Positions 1-11,040 of a stretch of DNA of 39,568 nucleotides are shown piece by piece. Source of the DNA: Kiloniellales bacterium. GTDB taxonomy: Bacteria; Pseudomonadota; Alphaproteobacteria; Kiloniellales; JAKSDN01. The stretch spans positions 1 to 39,568 of the forward strand of contig JANQLT010000175.1 in the NCBI GenBank assembly GCA_028280455.1, in the 5' to 3' direction. Both the position numbers and the translations under genes were made by a program. Positions within the stretch are counted from its first letter, which is position 1; each line of letters begins with the position of its first letter. The notes under the pieces are model-generated. The model did no database searches. It had not been told where the DNA came from and was given only the letters and a program-made list of their open reading frames with translations.

Positions 1-104
1 CCCGCTCCCCCTCCCGGCCACCCAATAGGATACTGCCGTGGGTGGCCGGGAGGGGGAGCGGGCCGGTGCCGTGATCCCGCGTGAGCGGAAAACGCTCTAG
101 CGAT
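1..104 (-). repeat. Composite hairpin repeat, copy 1 (cut by window start)
   Basis: A 24-bp arm (1-24) and its exact inverse (39-62) enclose a 14-nt loop (25-38, ATAGGATACTGCCG). The right arm continues for 9 more bases (CCGGTGCCG) that have no partner because the window starts inside the left arm. A smaller hairpin follows at 75-90 (CCGC, loop GTGA, GCGG), then CGCTCTAGCGAT at 93-104. Read on the minus strand, the order after the ppdK stop (118) is CTAG box, small hairpin, long hairpin. The same layout recurs at 24 kb and at the right end. It may act as a 3'-end structure or terminator for ppdK; that role is inference. Confidence 0.9.
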
Positions 105-117
105 CCGAAACGGGATT

Positions 118-2787
<2,670 letters not shown>

Positions 2788-2805
2788 ACCCCGCGCTCCT
2801 GGCTG

Positions 2806-4977
2806 CTAGCCCTCGATATGGGAAAAGTCGGCTACTTGGCCGAGTGTGTCGTTGATCCGGCTCAGTAAGCGCAGTCGATTCTCGCGCAGCACCCGATCCT
2901 CGGCGTTGACGGTGACCTCGTCGAAAAAGGCGTCGAGCGGCGCCCGCAAGCGCGCCAGCGCCGCCATGGCGCCGCCGAAATCCTCGCCGGCGAGCGCCGG
3001 GCCGGCCGCCTGGCGCGCCGTCTCCAAGGCGCCGAACAGCGCCCGCTCCTCGTCCTGGGCGAAGCGCGCCTCGTCGAGGCCGTCGGCGTAGCGGACCTTG
3101 TCCTTCTTCTCCTCGATCCGGACGATGTTGGCCGCGCGCCGGTAGGCGGTCAGCAGGTTGGCGCCGTCGTCGCTGTCCAGGAACCGCTCCAGGGCGGCGA
3201 CCCGGTCCAGCAGCCGCACCAGATCGTCCTCGCTGCCCCCCTCCGTGCTCTTGAGGGCGAAGACGGCGGCGACCAGGTCGTGGCGCACGCCCTTGTCCTT
3301 CAGCGCGACCTTGAGCCGGTCGGCGAAGAAGGCCATCAGGGAGTCTTCGACGGGCGCCGACGCCAAGCTGCCGAGCGCCTGTCGGGCGCTCTCGAACAGC
3401 GGCCGCAGCGGCAGGCGCAGGCGGTTCTCGACGATCAGGCGGATCACGCCGAGCGCGGCGCGGCGCAGGGCGAAGGGGTCCTTCGAGCCGGTCGGCTTCT
3501 CGTCAATGGCCCAGAAGCCGACCAGGGTGTCGATCTTGTCGGCCAGGGCCACGGCCACCGAGACCGGCGCCGCGGGGCAGCGGTCGTTCGGCCCCAGGGG
3601 CGAGTAGTGCTCGGCGATCGCCTCGGCGACCTCGGTATGCTCGCCGTCGGCCAGGGCGTAGTAGCGGCCCATGACGCCCTGCAGCTCCGGGAACTCGCCG
3701 ACCATGCCGCTGGTCAGGTCGGCCTTGGCCAGGCGGGCGGCCGAGCGGACCCGGTCCAGGTCGGCGCCCGGGATCTGCCGGGCGATCTCGGCGGCCAGCG
3801 CCTGCACCCGGTCGACCTTCTGGTCGAGGCTGCCGAGCTTGGCGTGGAAAACGATGTCGGCCAGCGCCGGCGCCCGGCTCGCCAGGCTGCGCTTGCGGTC
3901 CTGGTCCCAGAAGAAGCGGGCGTCGGCCAGGCGGGCGCGCAGCACGCGCTCGTTGCCGGCGACGATGTTGGCGCGGATCGCGCTGCCCTCGGGCGCCGGC
4001 ATGTTGGCGACCAGCAGGAAGCGGCTCGCCAGCTCGCCCTCGGCGTCGAGGGTCGAGAAGTACTTCTGGTGCTGGCTCATGGAGATCGACAGCACCTCGG
4101 GCGGCAGGTCCATGAAGGCCTCGTCGATCCGGCCCATCAAGACCTCCGGCCACTCGACCAGCCCCGCCACTTCCTCGAGCAAAGCCGGCGCTTCCTTGAC
4201 GCTCAGCCCTTCCGCCTTGGCCAAGGCGTTGGCCTGCTCCGCGATCATGAAGCAGCGCTGGTCGCGGCCGAGGATGACGTGGGCGGCGCGCAGCTTGTCG
4301 CGGTAGTCGGCGAAGGAACCGACGATGATGGGATCCGGCGACAGGAAGCGGTGGCCTACTGTAGTATCTGTAGCTACAAGAGTGCCAAATTCTCTGCAAT
4401 ACTCAGGAGTATAAGTGTCTTCGAAGGACTGCGACTCTTGATCGAAATAAACTTCGCTGTCTTTGAGGTCGAAGCCGAGCTTGATCGGCTTGCCATCGAA
4501 GATGGCCAAAATCCCAGATAAGGGTCGCACCCAGCGAAAGTTCCATGCACCCCAACGCATGGATTTCGGCCATCGCATATCATGCAAGATGTCATTTAAG
4601 AGTTCGGTCAGAACGTCCGACGTGCGACGGCCGTCAGTTGTACGAACTACGAAATAGAACGTTCCCTTTGGAGTTTCTCGGACTTCAGCTTGGTCGATTG
4701 ACACGAGGCCGTTTGCCTTCACAAAGCCCTGCACGGCCTGCTCGGGCGCGCCGACCTTGGGGCCCTTGCGCTCCTCGGTCATGTCCGGCTGCTTGTCATG
4801 CAAGCCCTCGACCACCAGCGCCAAGCGCCTCGGCGTCACATAGGCGCGGATCTTCTCGTGTTGGAGGCGCTCCTTCTTTAACGCTTCCGTGACGAGCCGC
4901 TGCAGATCCTCCGCCGCGCGCGCCTGCATGCGCGCCGGGATCTCCTCCGACAAAAGCTCCAGCAGCAGCTCAGGCAT
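2806..4977 (-). CDS. glyS: Glycyl-tRNA synthetase beta subunit
   Basis: Beta subunit of the heterotetrameric (alpha2beta2) glycyl-tRNA synthetase. It contributes to tRNA binding and is essential with glyQ. The 723 residues begin [17 protein letters not shown], the family's standard start, and include WPKSMRWG and TVGHRFLSP. The C-terminal part has the anticodon-binding region ([11 protein letters not shown]). The start overlaps the end of glyQ by 8 nt, indicating translational coupling. Odd feature: about 4357-4725 (residues about 85-207) is near 49% GC, against far higher values either side, and uses codons such as CGA, TTA, GTA, ACA and AAT that are scarce in neighbouring genes. The frame and conserved residues are intact. 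This looks like a segment acquired by recombination, not decay. Confidence 0.97.
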   Translation of the reverse strand: MPELLLELLSEEIPARMQARAAEDLQRLVTEALKKERLQHEKIRAYVTPRRLALVVEGLHDKQPDMTEERKGPKVGAPEQAVQGFVKANGLVSIDQAEVRETPKGTFYFVVRTTDGRRTSDVLTELLNDILHDMRWPKSMRWGAWNFRWVRPLSGILAIFDGKPIKLGFDLKDSEVYFDQESQSFEDTYTPEYCREFGTLVATDTTVGHRFLSPDPIIVGSFADYRDKLRAAHVILGRDQRCFMIAEQANALAKAEGLSVKEAPALLEEVAGLVEWPEVLMGRIDEAFMDLPPEVLSISMSQHQKYFSTLDAEGELASRFLLVANMPAPEGSAIRANIVAGNERVLRARLADARFFWDQDRKRSLASRAPALADIVFHAKLGSLDQKVDRVQALAAEIARQIPGADLDRVRSAARLAKADLTSGMVGEFPELQGVMGRYYALADGEHTEVAEAIAEHYSPLGPNDRCPAAPVSVAVALADKIDTLVGFWAIDEKPTGSKDPFALRRAALGVIRLIVENRLRLPLRPLFESARQALGSLASAPVEDSLMAFFADRLKVALKDKGVRHDLVAAVFALKSTEGGSEDDLVRLLDRVAALERFLDSDDGANLLTAYRRAANIVRIEEKKDKVRYADGLDEARFAQDEERALFGALETARQAAGPALAGEDFGGAMAALARLRAPLDAFFDEVTVNAEDRVLRENRLRLLSRINDTLGQVADFSHIEG

Positions 4978-5908
4978 GTCCGTCGCCCGTCTGGCTGGCG
5001 AGCCAGGCTTCGCAGCAGCCTTTGGCGAGGGCGCGGACGCGGCCGATGTAGGCCTGGCGCTCGGTCACCGAGATGACGCCGCGGGCGTCGAGCAGATTGA
5101 ACAGGTGGCTCGCCTTCATGCACTGGTCGTAAGCCGGCAGGGCCAAGGGCCGCTCGCCCTCGAGCAGCGCGGCGCACTCGGCCTCGGCGTCGGCGAAGTG
5201 GCGGAACAGCGCTTCGGTGCCGGCGCGCTCGAAGTTGTAGGTCGAGAACTCGCGCTCGGCCTGCAGGAAGACATCGCCGTAGCGCTTGCCGCCTTGGTCC
5301 TTCGGCACGCCGTCCCAGTCCAGCTCGTAGACGTTGTCGATGCCCTGGACGTACATCGCCAGGCGCTCGAGACCGTAGGTCAGCTCGACGGAGACCGGGT
5401 CGCAGTCGATGCCGCCGACCTGCTGGAAATAGGTGAACTGGGTCACCTCCATGCCGTCGCACCAGACCTCCCAGCCGAGGCCCCAGGCGCCGAGGGTCGG
5501 GCTCTCCCAATCGTCCTCGACGAAGCGGACGTCGTGCTCCAGCGGCTCGATGCCCAAAGCGCGCAGCGAGCCCAAGTAGAGCTCTTGCGAGTCCGAAGGC
5601 GACGGCTTGAGGATCACCTGGAACTGATAGTAGTGCTGCAGCCGGTTCGGGTTTTCGCCGTAGCGGCCGTCGGTCGGCCGCCGCGAGGGCTGCACGTAGG
5701 CGGCACGCCAGGACTCCGGTCCCAGGGAGCGCAGCGTGGTCGCCGGATGGAAGGTGCCGGCGCCGACCTCCATGTCGTAGGGCTGCAGGATGACGCAGCC
5801 CTGCTCGGCCCAATAGCCCTGCAGCTTCAGGATCAGGCGCTGGAAACAGGTCTCGGGGTTGGCGGCGACGGGAGGCGCGCCGCGGTCCGCGTCGCTGGCC
5901 AGGGACAT
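4970..5908 (-). CDS. glyQ: Glycyl-tRNA synthetase alpha subunit
   Basis: Catalytic alpha subunit of glycyl-tRNA synthetase. Recognisable class II synthetase segments are [38 protein letters not shown], and the C-terminal [15 protein letters not shown] chose the ATG at 5908 (312 residues, starting MSLASDAD) because AAGAG lies about 10 nt upstream. An in-frame GTG at 5932 would add eight residues but has no ribosome site. It is first of glyQ-glyS-ppdK. A GGCGGC/GCCGCC hairpin at 5941-5959, ahead of the start, could influence expression but lacks a clear attenuator layout. Assignment is secure. Confidence 0.97.
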   Translation of the reverse strand: MSLASDADRGAPPVAANPETCFQRLILKLQGYWAEQGCVILQPYDMEVGAGTFHPATTLRSLGPESWRAAYVQPSRRPTDGRYGENPNRLQHYYQFQVILKPSPSDSQELYLGSLRALGIEPLEHDVRFVEDDWESPTLGAWGLGWEVWCDGMEVTQFTYFQQVGGIDCDPVSVELTYGLERLAMYVQGIDNVYELDWDGVPKDQGGKRYGDVFLQAEREFSTYNFERAGTEALFRHFADAEAECAALLEGERPLALPAYDQCMKASHLFNLLDARGVISVTERQAYIGRVRALAKGCCEAWLASQTGDGHA

Positions 5909-6026
5909 GGTGCGTCGACTCTTTTGCTGCACCGCAATAGGGCGGCGACCTTAGCCGCCGAATCGCTCGGGTTCAAGCAAGGCCCCGGCTGCCATCGAGG
6001 CGCCCGGGCGCCGCGCTGTAACGGGC

Positions 6027-6326
6027 TCAGCCGTAAGGGCAGCCGGGCCGATCGCAGGCCTTGGCGCCGCGCGCCGGGACATAGGCCTGGCAGGTCGGAC
6101 ACTGCACCATGTCCTCGACCTCGACCTGAGCCTTCTCCCCAGCGGCGCCACCACCGCTGCCGCCGCCGCCGGGCCACCAGGCGGGCCGGCTGCTCTTGCC
6201 GCCGTCGCGTACGCGCGTCTCGGCCTTGCGCGCCTGATCGAGCCGGCCGATCAGCTTGAAGCCGTACCAGACGGCGGCGAGGATCGCGACGAGGACCAGC
6301 AGCTTCTGGATGGAGAAACCGAACAT
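6027..6326 (-). CDS. Small membrane protein with C-terminal zinc-ribbon-like motif
   Basis: The 99-residue protein has one N-terminal membrane segment (about residues 7-25, LLVLVAILAAVWYGFKLI). A charged, then glycine-rich linker follows, and the end is CPTCQAY then CDRPGC, a possible four-cysteine metal site. The layout resembles the PP0621 family of small proteobacterial proteins (membrane anchor plus zinc-ribbon-like tail); that assignment is from memory of the family and is tentative. Function is unknown. It lies 118 bp upstream of glyQ on the same strand and could share its transcript. Confidence 0.75.
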   Translation of the reverse strand: MFGFSIQKLLVLVAILAAVWYGFKLIGRLDQARKAETRVRDGGKSSRPAWWPGGGGSGGGAAGEKAQVEVEDMVQCPTCQAYVPARGAKACDRPGCPYG

Positions 6327-6398
6327 CGGCGCATTAAGGGGCCCGGCCCGAGCCCGGTCAAGCCGGGCGCCGGGTCCGAGCGAGGGATTGGGGCCCGC

Positions 6399-7415
6399 TC
6401 AGTCGGGATTGGGCACGTAGTCCTCGTAGCCGCGGTAGCCGCTGAAGCGGCGCAGCAGCAGGGCGGCGTAGCTGTCGCCGCCGGGCCGGGTCTCGGCGTC
6501 GCCCGAGCCGTCGAAGGGCGCGCAGCTCGCCGCCGGGTTGGGCTCGACGAAGAAGCCGATCGAGCGGCGCTCGCCGCCGCCGTCGACGACCCGGTGCGGC
6601 GTCGCCCGCAGGCGGCCGCCGGTCAGGCCCTCGAAGACGTCGCCCAGGTGCAGCGAGACCGAGTTCGGCAGCCGCGGGATGTCCTGCCAGCGGCCGTCCG
6701 GCGCCTGGGCCTGGAGGCCCGCCTCGCGCTGCCAGAGCAGGGACAGGGCGCAGCCGTCGGTGTGGCGCCCGGCGACGAGCTGCGGGCGCTCCTCGTCGGC
6801 CTTGAGCGCCTCCGGGATGCCCTCGGTCAGCTCCAGCCCCTCGGGCCTCTGGGGATAGTTGAGCAGGCGCAGGGTGCCGTTGCCCTCGCCGAAACGGGCG
6901 TCGAGCTGCGCCTGGGAGACCCCGAGCTGGTCGCAGAGCGCGCGCAGAGCCGCATGGCCGAGATGCTCGAGCTGGCCGTAGTAGGCGAGCATCGCGCCGC
7001 GCCAGCCCGGCGCCGGCTCGCGGGCCGGCCAGAGGTTTGGCTCGGCGAACATCTCCGCGCCGCGCAGCGGCGGCAGGCTGAAGGGCCGCTCGGCGCCGAT
7101 GTCGTACATCTCGTTGTAGGCCCAGCGGCGCTCTTCCAGCGTCGAGACATAGCCGCGGTAGGTGTGGCTGCTGTCCGGCCGGTTGCGCCGGGTGGCCACG
7201 GCCAGCTTGTCGGCCTCGTCCAGCTCGAAGAAGCGCAGCATGGTGGCCGCCCGGGTGTCCATCTCCTCGGCCTCGGGCATGCCGACGGCGACGATGGCGC
7301 CGTCGCGCTCGAAGCGCTCGACGAGGTCACGGGCCGTGGCCCGGCGAGCGGTCTCGTCGTCGCCGAACAGCGGCGCGACGTCGAGGACGGGGGCGGCGGG
7401 GAAGCTCCGGCTCAT
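6399..7415 (-). CDS. 2-oxoglutarate/Fe(II)-dependent oxygenase (isopenicillin N synthase-like)
   Basis: A soluble non-haem iron oxygenase of the IPNS/DIOX superfamily. From the ATG at 7415 it has 338 residues: an N-terminal DIOX_N-like part (LDVAPLF..., FERDGAIVAVG) and a C-terminal double-stranded beta-helix. The visible iron ligands are H218 and D220 (GRHTDGC) and H274 (TPHRVV). R284, followed by S285 (RRSIGFF), is the expected 2-oxoglutarate carboxylate ligand. The upstream ATG at 7445 is disfavoured because GGAG lies 7-8 nt before 7415. Family members act on amino acids, small metabolites or natural products; nothing nearby fixes the substrate. It appears to be transcribed alone. Confidence 0.9.
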   Translation of the reverse strand: MSRSFPAAPVLDVAPLFGDDETARRATARDLVERFERDGAIVAVGMPEAEEMDTRAATMLRFFELDEADKLAVATRRNRPDSSHTYRGYVSTLEERRWAYNEMYDIGAERPFSLPPLRGAEMFAEPNLWPAREPAPGWRGAMLAYYGQLEHLGHAALRALCDQLGVSQAQLDARFGEGNGTLRLLNYPQRPEGLELTEGIPEALKADEERPQLVAGRHTDGCALSLLWQREAGLQAQAPDGRWQDIPRLPNSVSLHLGDVFEGLTGGRLRATPHRVVDGGGERRSIGFFVEPNPAASCAPFDGSGDAETRPGGDSYAALLLRRFSGYRGYEDYVPNPD

Positions 7416-7529
7416 GGTTCCGCTCCAGCAATCCGATGCGGCCATTCTGAGCCCAGGCTCGAAACAGGATCAATGGCTATCCCATCACGCGGGACGCGGT
7501 GCCGATCGGCGATGGAGCGCGGCGCGGCC

Positions 7530-8387
7530 TCAGAGGCCGTAGCGGGACCAGAGCGCGCGCTCTTCCACCGCGGCGATCAAGCCGCCCGCCAGACCCTCGC
7601 TGTCCGGCAGGAACTCGCCGAGGCCGCGCGGGGCGCCGCGGCGCCACCAGGCCTTGGGCCCTTCGATCACCTTGAGGCGCACCTTGTCGCCGTAGCGCTC
7701 GCGCATGACCCGGCGCAGCTCGCCGATGCCGTCGACCAGGCCCAACTCCAGGGCGCGCTTGCCGGTCCAGAACTCGCCGCTGAACAGGGTCTCCTCGTCG
7801 GCCTTGAGGCGCTCGCCGCGGCGCTTGCGGACCAGCTCCTTGAAGCTCTCGTGGATCTCCGCCTGCAGCCGCTTCAAGCGCTCGACCTCTTCCGGCTTTT
7901 CGGGATTGAAGGGGTCGAGCATCACCTTGCGCTCGCCGGAGGTGTGCACGCGCCGCTCGATGCCGAAGCGCTTGATCGCTTCCGGGAAGCCGAAGCCGGC
8001 CGAGACCACACCGATGGAGCCGACGATCGAGCTCTCGTTGGCGTAGATCCGGTCGGCGGCGCAGGCCAGCCAATAGCCGCCGGAGGCGGCGACGTCTTCG
8101 GTGAAGGCGACGACCTCGACCTCCTTCTCCTCCGCCAGGTCGCGTATGCGCTGGGCGATCAGGGCCGACTGCACCGGCGAGCCGCCGGGGCAGTTGACCG
8201 CGAGGGCCACGGCCTCGAGCCGCTTCGGCGCGAAGGCGCGCTCGATCTGCGCGGCCAGGCGGGCCATCGTGAGCCCGCTGCGCACCGGCCCGGCCGCGCC
8301 GACGACACCGGTCAGGCGCAAGACGTTGACCAGCGGCCGGTGCTTGCCGAGCCGGCCCATGGAGAGCTTTTCGAGGAGGTTGGCCAT
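7530..8387 (-). CDS. S49-family serine peptidase (SppA/SohB-like)
   Basis: A signal-peptide-peptidase-like serine protease of 285 residues. The catalytic Ser is S102 in AASGGYW and the general base is K154 in SGERK. The 52-residue spacing is the usual Ser/Lys dyad distance for short S49 enzymes. VNCPGG near 64-69 and IVGSIGVVS near 121-129 are typical. There is no obvious N-terminal membrane helix or signal peptide, so it may be cytosolic or peripheral. The ATG at 8387 gives the conserved length; its ribosome site is poor (GGAGG is 17 nt away). It lies 70 bp downstream of the trmN6-like gene, an arrangement common in alphaproteobacteria. Confidence 0.92.
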   Translation of the reverse strand: MANLLEKLSMGRLGKHRPLVNVLRLTGVVGAAGPVRSGLTMARLAAQIERAFAPKRLEAVALAVNCPGGSPVQSALIAQRIRDLAEEKEVEVVAFTEDVAASGGYWLACAADRIYANESSIVGSIGVVSAGFGFPEAIKRFGIERRVHTSGERKVMLDPFNPEKPEEVERLKRLQAEIHESFKELVRKRRGERLKADEETLFSGEFWTGKRALELGLVDGIGELRRVMRERYGDKVRLKVIEGPKAWWRRGAPRGLGEFLPDSEGLAGGLIAAVEERALWSRYGL

Positions 8388-8457
8388 GCTGAGCGCTAGA
8401 TAGACCTCCGAACGCGACAGGACAAGGGAGCCCGGGCGGTCCCGCCGCAGATGCCGC

Positions 8458-9234
8458 TCAGAGCGCCAGGCCCGCGCCCCCGCGCAGCACCGCCTCGGCC
8501 TCGGCGCTGTAGCCGCCGCCGGTCTCGTGCAACACCAGGCCAGGCAGCAAGCGGGTCGGCGCGCCGACCGCCTTGCGCGCGCGCAGCAAGACCCGCTTGG
8601 CCGGCTGACCGGCGGCCGGCCAGAGCGGGAAGACCGCGATGTCGCCGGCCTGTCCGGCCAAGGCGGCGAGCAGGGCATCGAGCCGGTCGGCGCGATGCAC
8701 GAAGGTCACGCTGCCTTTCGGCCTGACCCGGCGCAGGGCGACCTCGACCCAATCGGCCAGGCCCGCCTGGCCCTCCTGCTTGGCCCGGTCGCGCGCCGCG
8801 TCGTGCGAGCGGGTGCCCCGGCCCGCCTCGACCTGCGGCGGGTTGCAGCAGACATGATCGAAGAGACGCGCGCCCAGGAGCGCGTCGCTGGCCAGCAGGT
8901 CGCCGGTCAAGGCCTCGAAACGCTCGGCGAGGCCGTTGAGGCGCGCGTTGTCTTCCGCCAGCGCGGCCAGCGCGGGATCGATCTCCAGGCCGCTCGCCCG
9001 CGCCGCCGGCACCCGGGTCAGCAGCGCCAAGGCTGCGGTGCCGATGCCGCAGCCGAGGTCCAGCACGCTCTCGCCGGCCCGGGCCGGCACGGCGGCGGCG
9101 AGGAACAGCGGATCGATCGACGCGCGGAAGCCGGCGACCGGCTGGCGCAAGCGCAAGCGGCCGTCGAGCAGGCCGTCTTCGCTGGTCTCGAGGGGCGCTG
9201 CCTCCGCCACGGGCGGCCGTCCCGCCGCCGTCAC
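8458..9234 (-). CDS. tRNA1(Val) A37 N6-methyltransferase-like protein (TrmN6 family)
   Basis: A class I SAM-dependent methyltransferase of 258 residues. Motif I is DLGCGIGT at 59-66, and motif IV occupies 131-134. The C-terminal part (ADWVEVALRRVRPKG, PAKRVLLRARK, GLVLHE) matches alphaproteobacterial TrmN6-like proteins, which methylate A37 of tRNA-Val1. The start is GTG at 9234, overlapping the preceding stop as GTGA, so translation is coupled to the DUF2007 gene. Odd feature: motif IV reads NPPQ where N6-adenine methylases carry NPPY or NPPF; the aromatic residue that normally stacks on the target base is missing. Activity or target may therefore differ. Confidence 0.85.
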   Translation of the reverse strand: MTAAGRPPVAEAAPLETSEDGLLDGRLRLRQPVAGFRASIDPLFLAAAVPARAGESVLDLGCGIGTAALALLTRVPAARASGLEIDPALAALAEDNARLNGLAERFEALTGDLLASDALLGARLFDHVCCNPPQVEAGRGTRSHDAARDRAKQEGQAGLADWVEVALRRVRPKGSVTFVHRADRLDALLAALAGQAGDIAVFPLWPAAGQPAKRVLLRARKAVGAPTRLLPGLVLHETGGGYSAEAEAVLRGGAGLAL

Positions 9235-9452
9235 CAGGCCGGCTGGCCGGACTCGCCGGCCTCGGCGAGGACCCGCTGGGCCCGCTGATAGTCGTCGTCG
9301 ATGACCATCAGGCGGCGGGGGATCGCCCCGGCCGAGCCTTCCAGGACGCTGGTGTGCTGGTCGAGGACCAGGGCTTCGATGCCGGCATCGGCGAGCAGCG
9401 CCCGCAGCCAGGAGAGCTTCACCAGGTCGTTGGTCCGCAACAGCTCTTTCAC
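9231..9452 (-). CDS. DUF2007-domain protein
   Basis: A 73-residue protein that matches the DUF2007 pattern, an annotation described only as 'putative signal-transducing protein'. It starts KELLRTNDLVKLSWLRALL and continues EALVLDQHTSVLEG, IPRRLMVIDDDYQRAQRVL. The GTG at 9452 is preferred because GGGAGG sits 7 nt upstream and the length then fits the family; an upstream ATG at 9503 would add 17 residues with no support. It is the first gene of a DUF2007-trmN6-S49 cluster and overlaps the methyltransferase gene by 4 nt. Biochemical function is unknown. Confidence 0.88.
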   Translation of the reverse strand: MKELLRTNDLVKLSWLRALLADAGIEALVLDQHTSVLEGSAGAIPRRLMVIDDDYQRAQRVLAEAGESGQPAW

Positions 9453-9579
9453 CTCGGCGCCTCCCGCGATCCGGCCCGCCCTCGAGCGCGTATAGGATAG
9501 CATGGCGGCGGCTGGTCAATGCCGATGGCAACCGATAAGCTGTTTGCCCAAGGGGTAAGGCCAGGCTCCGGGGGTCACG

Positions 9580-10632
9580 GTGGAGCTTGGACAGACAGAG
9601 GGTGCGGGACCGATCGTGGCAGTCATCGATCTCAAACGTAAGCCGACGGGCGATTCGGCGAGCCTCGACCGCTTGAGCGACCTGGTCGGCGAGGACCTCA
9701 AGGCCGTGAACGCCTTGATCCTCGAACGCATGCAGTCGCCCGTGGCCATGATTCCGCAACTGGCCGGCCACATCATCGCCGCCGGCGGCAAGCGGCTGCG
9801 ACCGATGCTGACCTTGGCGGCGGCGCGGCTCTGCGGCTACACGGGCGAGCGGCACATCGGCCTCGCCGCCTGCGTCGAGTTCATTCACACGGCGACCTTG
9901 CTGCACGACGACGTGGTCGATCAGAGCGACCTGCGGCGCGGCTTCGACTCCGCCAATGCGCTCTGGGGCAACAAGCCGAGCGTCCTGGTCGGCGACTTCC
10001 TGTTCAGCCGCGGCTTTCAGCTCATGGTCGACGACGGCTCGCTGGAGGTGCTGCGGATCCTCTCCCATGCCTCCTCGGTGATCGCCGAAGGCGAGGTCCG
10101 CCAGCTCGTCACCTCCAACGACATCACGACCAACGAGGAAGACTACCTGGAGGTCGTGCGCTCCAAGACCGCGGCGCTCTTCGCCGCCGCCTGCCGGCTC
10201 GGCGCCGTGGTCGCCGACCGGCCGCTGTCCGAGGCGGAAGCGCTGGGCCGCTACGGCCGCAGCCTCGGCATCGCCTTCCAGCTCGTCGACGATGTGCTCG
10301 ACTATTCGGCGCACCAGGCGGAGCTCGGCAAGGCGATCGGCGACGACTTCCGCGACGGCAAGATCACCCTGCCGATCGTGCTCGCCGTGCAGCGCGCCAA
10401 CGACGAGGAGCGCGCCTTCTGGAAGCGCTGCCTGGAAGACATGGAGCAGGACGATGCCGATCTCGAGCGGGCCATCGCCCTGATCCAGGCGAACGGCGCC
10501 CTCGAGGACTCCCTCGCGCAGGCCCGCCGCTACGCGGACGAGGCGCTGCGCTCGCTCAGCGTGTTCGGTCACACGCCGGAGCGCCAGGCCCTGATGGACG
10601 TGGCGGAGTTCTGCGTCGAGCGGGCTTACTGA
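9580..10632 (+). CDS. Long-chain polyprenyl diphosphate synthase (octaprenyl/decaprenyl type)
   Basis: A trans-prenyltransferase that makes the isoprenoid tail of ubiquinone from FPP and IPP. The 350 residues include GKRLRP, the first aspartate-rich motif DDVVD (110-114) and the second DDVLD (237-241). Small residues just ahead of the first motif (TATLLH) fit long-chain products. Ubiquinone side chains in this group are often Q10, which would make it a DdsA; chain length cannot be read from sequence. The start is GTG at 9580; an in-frame GTG at 9616 is also possible. It diverges from the DUF2007 gene across 127 bp. Confidence 0.93.
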   Translation: MELGQTEGAGPIVAVIDLKRKPTGDSASLDRLSDLVGEDLKAVNALILERMQSPVAMIPQLAGHIIAAGGKRLRPMLTLAAARLCGYTGERHIGLAACVEFIHTATLLHDDVVDQSDLRRGFDSANALWGNKPSVLVGDFLFSRGFQLMVDDGSLEVLRILSHASSVIAEGEVRQLVTSNDITTNEEDYLEVVRSKTAALFAAACRLGAVVADRPLSEAEALGRYGRSLGIAFQLVDDVLDYSAHQAELGKAIGDDFRDGKITLPIVLAVQRANDEERAFWKRCLEDMEQDDADLERAIALIQANGALEDSLAQARRYADEALRSLSVFGHTPERQALMDVAEFCVERAY

Positions 10633-10685
10633 GGTCCGCGGGCGCCGGTCTTCGCGCCGGCGCGACTGCCGGACTATGCCGGCGC

Positions 10686-10702
10686 GGCCTCGAATTGAGG
10701 CC
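10686..10702. terminator. Hairpin between convergent genes
   Basis: GGCCTC, loop GAATT, GAGGCC, flanked on both sides by GCCGGCGC-type sequence. It sits between the polyprenyl synthase stop and the end of the convergent lipoprotein gene. There is no T-run, so termination is plausible but not proven. Confidence 0.4.
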
Positions 10703-10717
10703 GGCGCGGCCTGGAGA

Positions 10718-10864
10718 TCAGCAGGTGCCGATCTTCGCCTTACAGGCGTAGGGGTCCGTGCTGTAGTCCCAAACCGGCGGGTTCTTGGTGGTCTGGATCG
10801 GCAAGGGCTTGTAACAGGCCGCCAGGAAGAGCGTCAGCAGAACGACGGCGAGCGCGCGAATCAT
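10718..10864 (-). CDS. Small lipoprotein
   Basis: A 48-residue product starting MIRALAVVLLTLFLAAC, a complete lipoprotein signal with lipobox LAAC and the acylated Cys at 17. The 31-residue mature part is short and Pro/Lys-rich with two further cysteines. The ATG at 10864 has GAGGGG about 10 nt upstream; an ATG at 10924 would bury the signal peptide. It resembles tiny entericidin-like or hypothetical lipoproteins of alphaproteobacteria by size only; no family is claimed. Expected location is a membrane on its periplasmic face. Confidence 0.7.
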   Translation of the reverse strand: MIRALAVVLLTLFLAACYKPLPIQTTKNPPVWDYSTDPYACKAKIGTC

Positions 10865-11040
10865 GACCGGTTCCCCTCGTGCTTTCTTGCCCCCGAGCAC
10901 CGCCCCCGAGGCTGTCTCGGACAATCTGCCCGACCTTGGTAGCCGTCGCGCGTGAAGCCGTCAACCACCGGGGCATTTGCGCCGGCCGCCCGGGCGGTCT
11001 ATGTCCCTAGGGAGAAATAGAGAACTCGGGAAACAGAGCC

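Noticed and set aside
9235..10572. Long minus-strand extension upstream of the TrmN6-like methylase
   Set aside because: It is antisense to the polyprenyl synthase and crosses the DUF2007 gene in another frame. The real start is the GTG at 9234 overlapping the DUF2007 stop.
10866..11040. FMN riboswitch ahead of ribBX
   Set aside because: I could not find the conserved FMN-riboswitch core or its paired arms in the upstream sequence.
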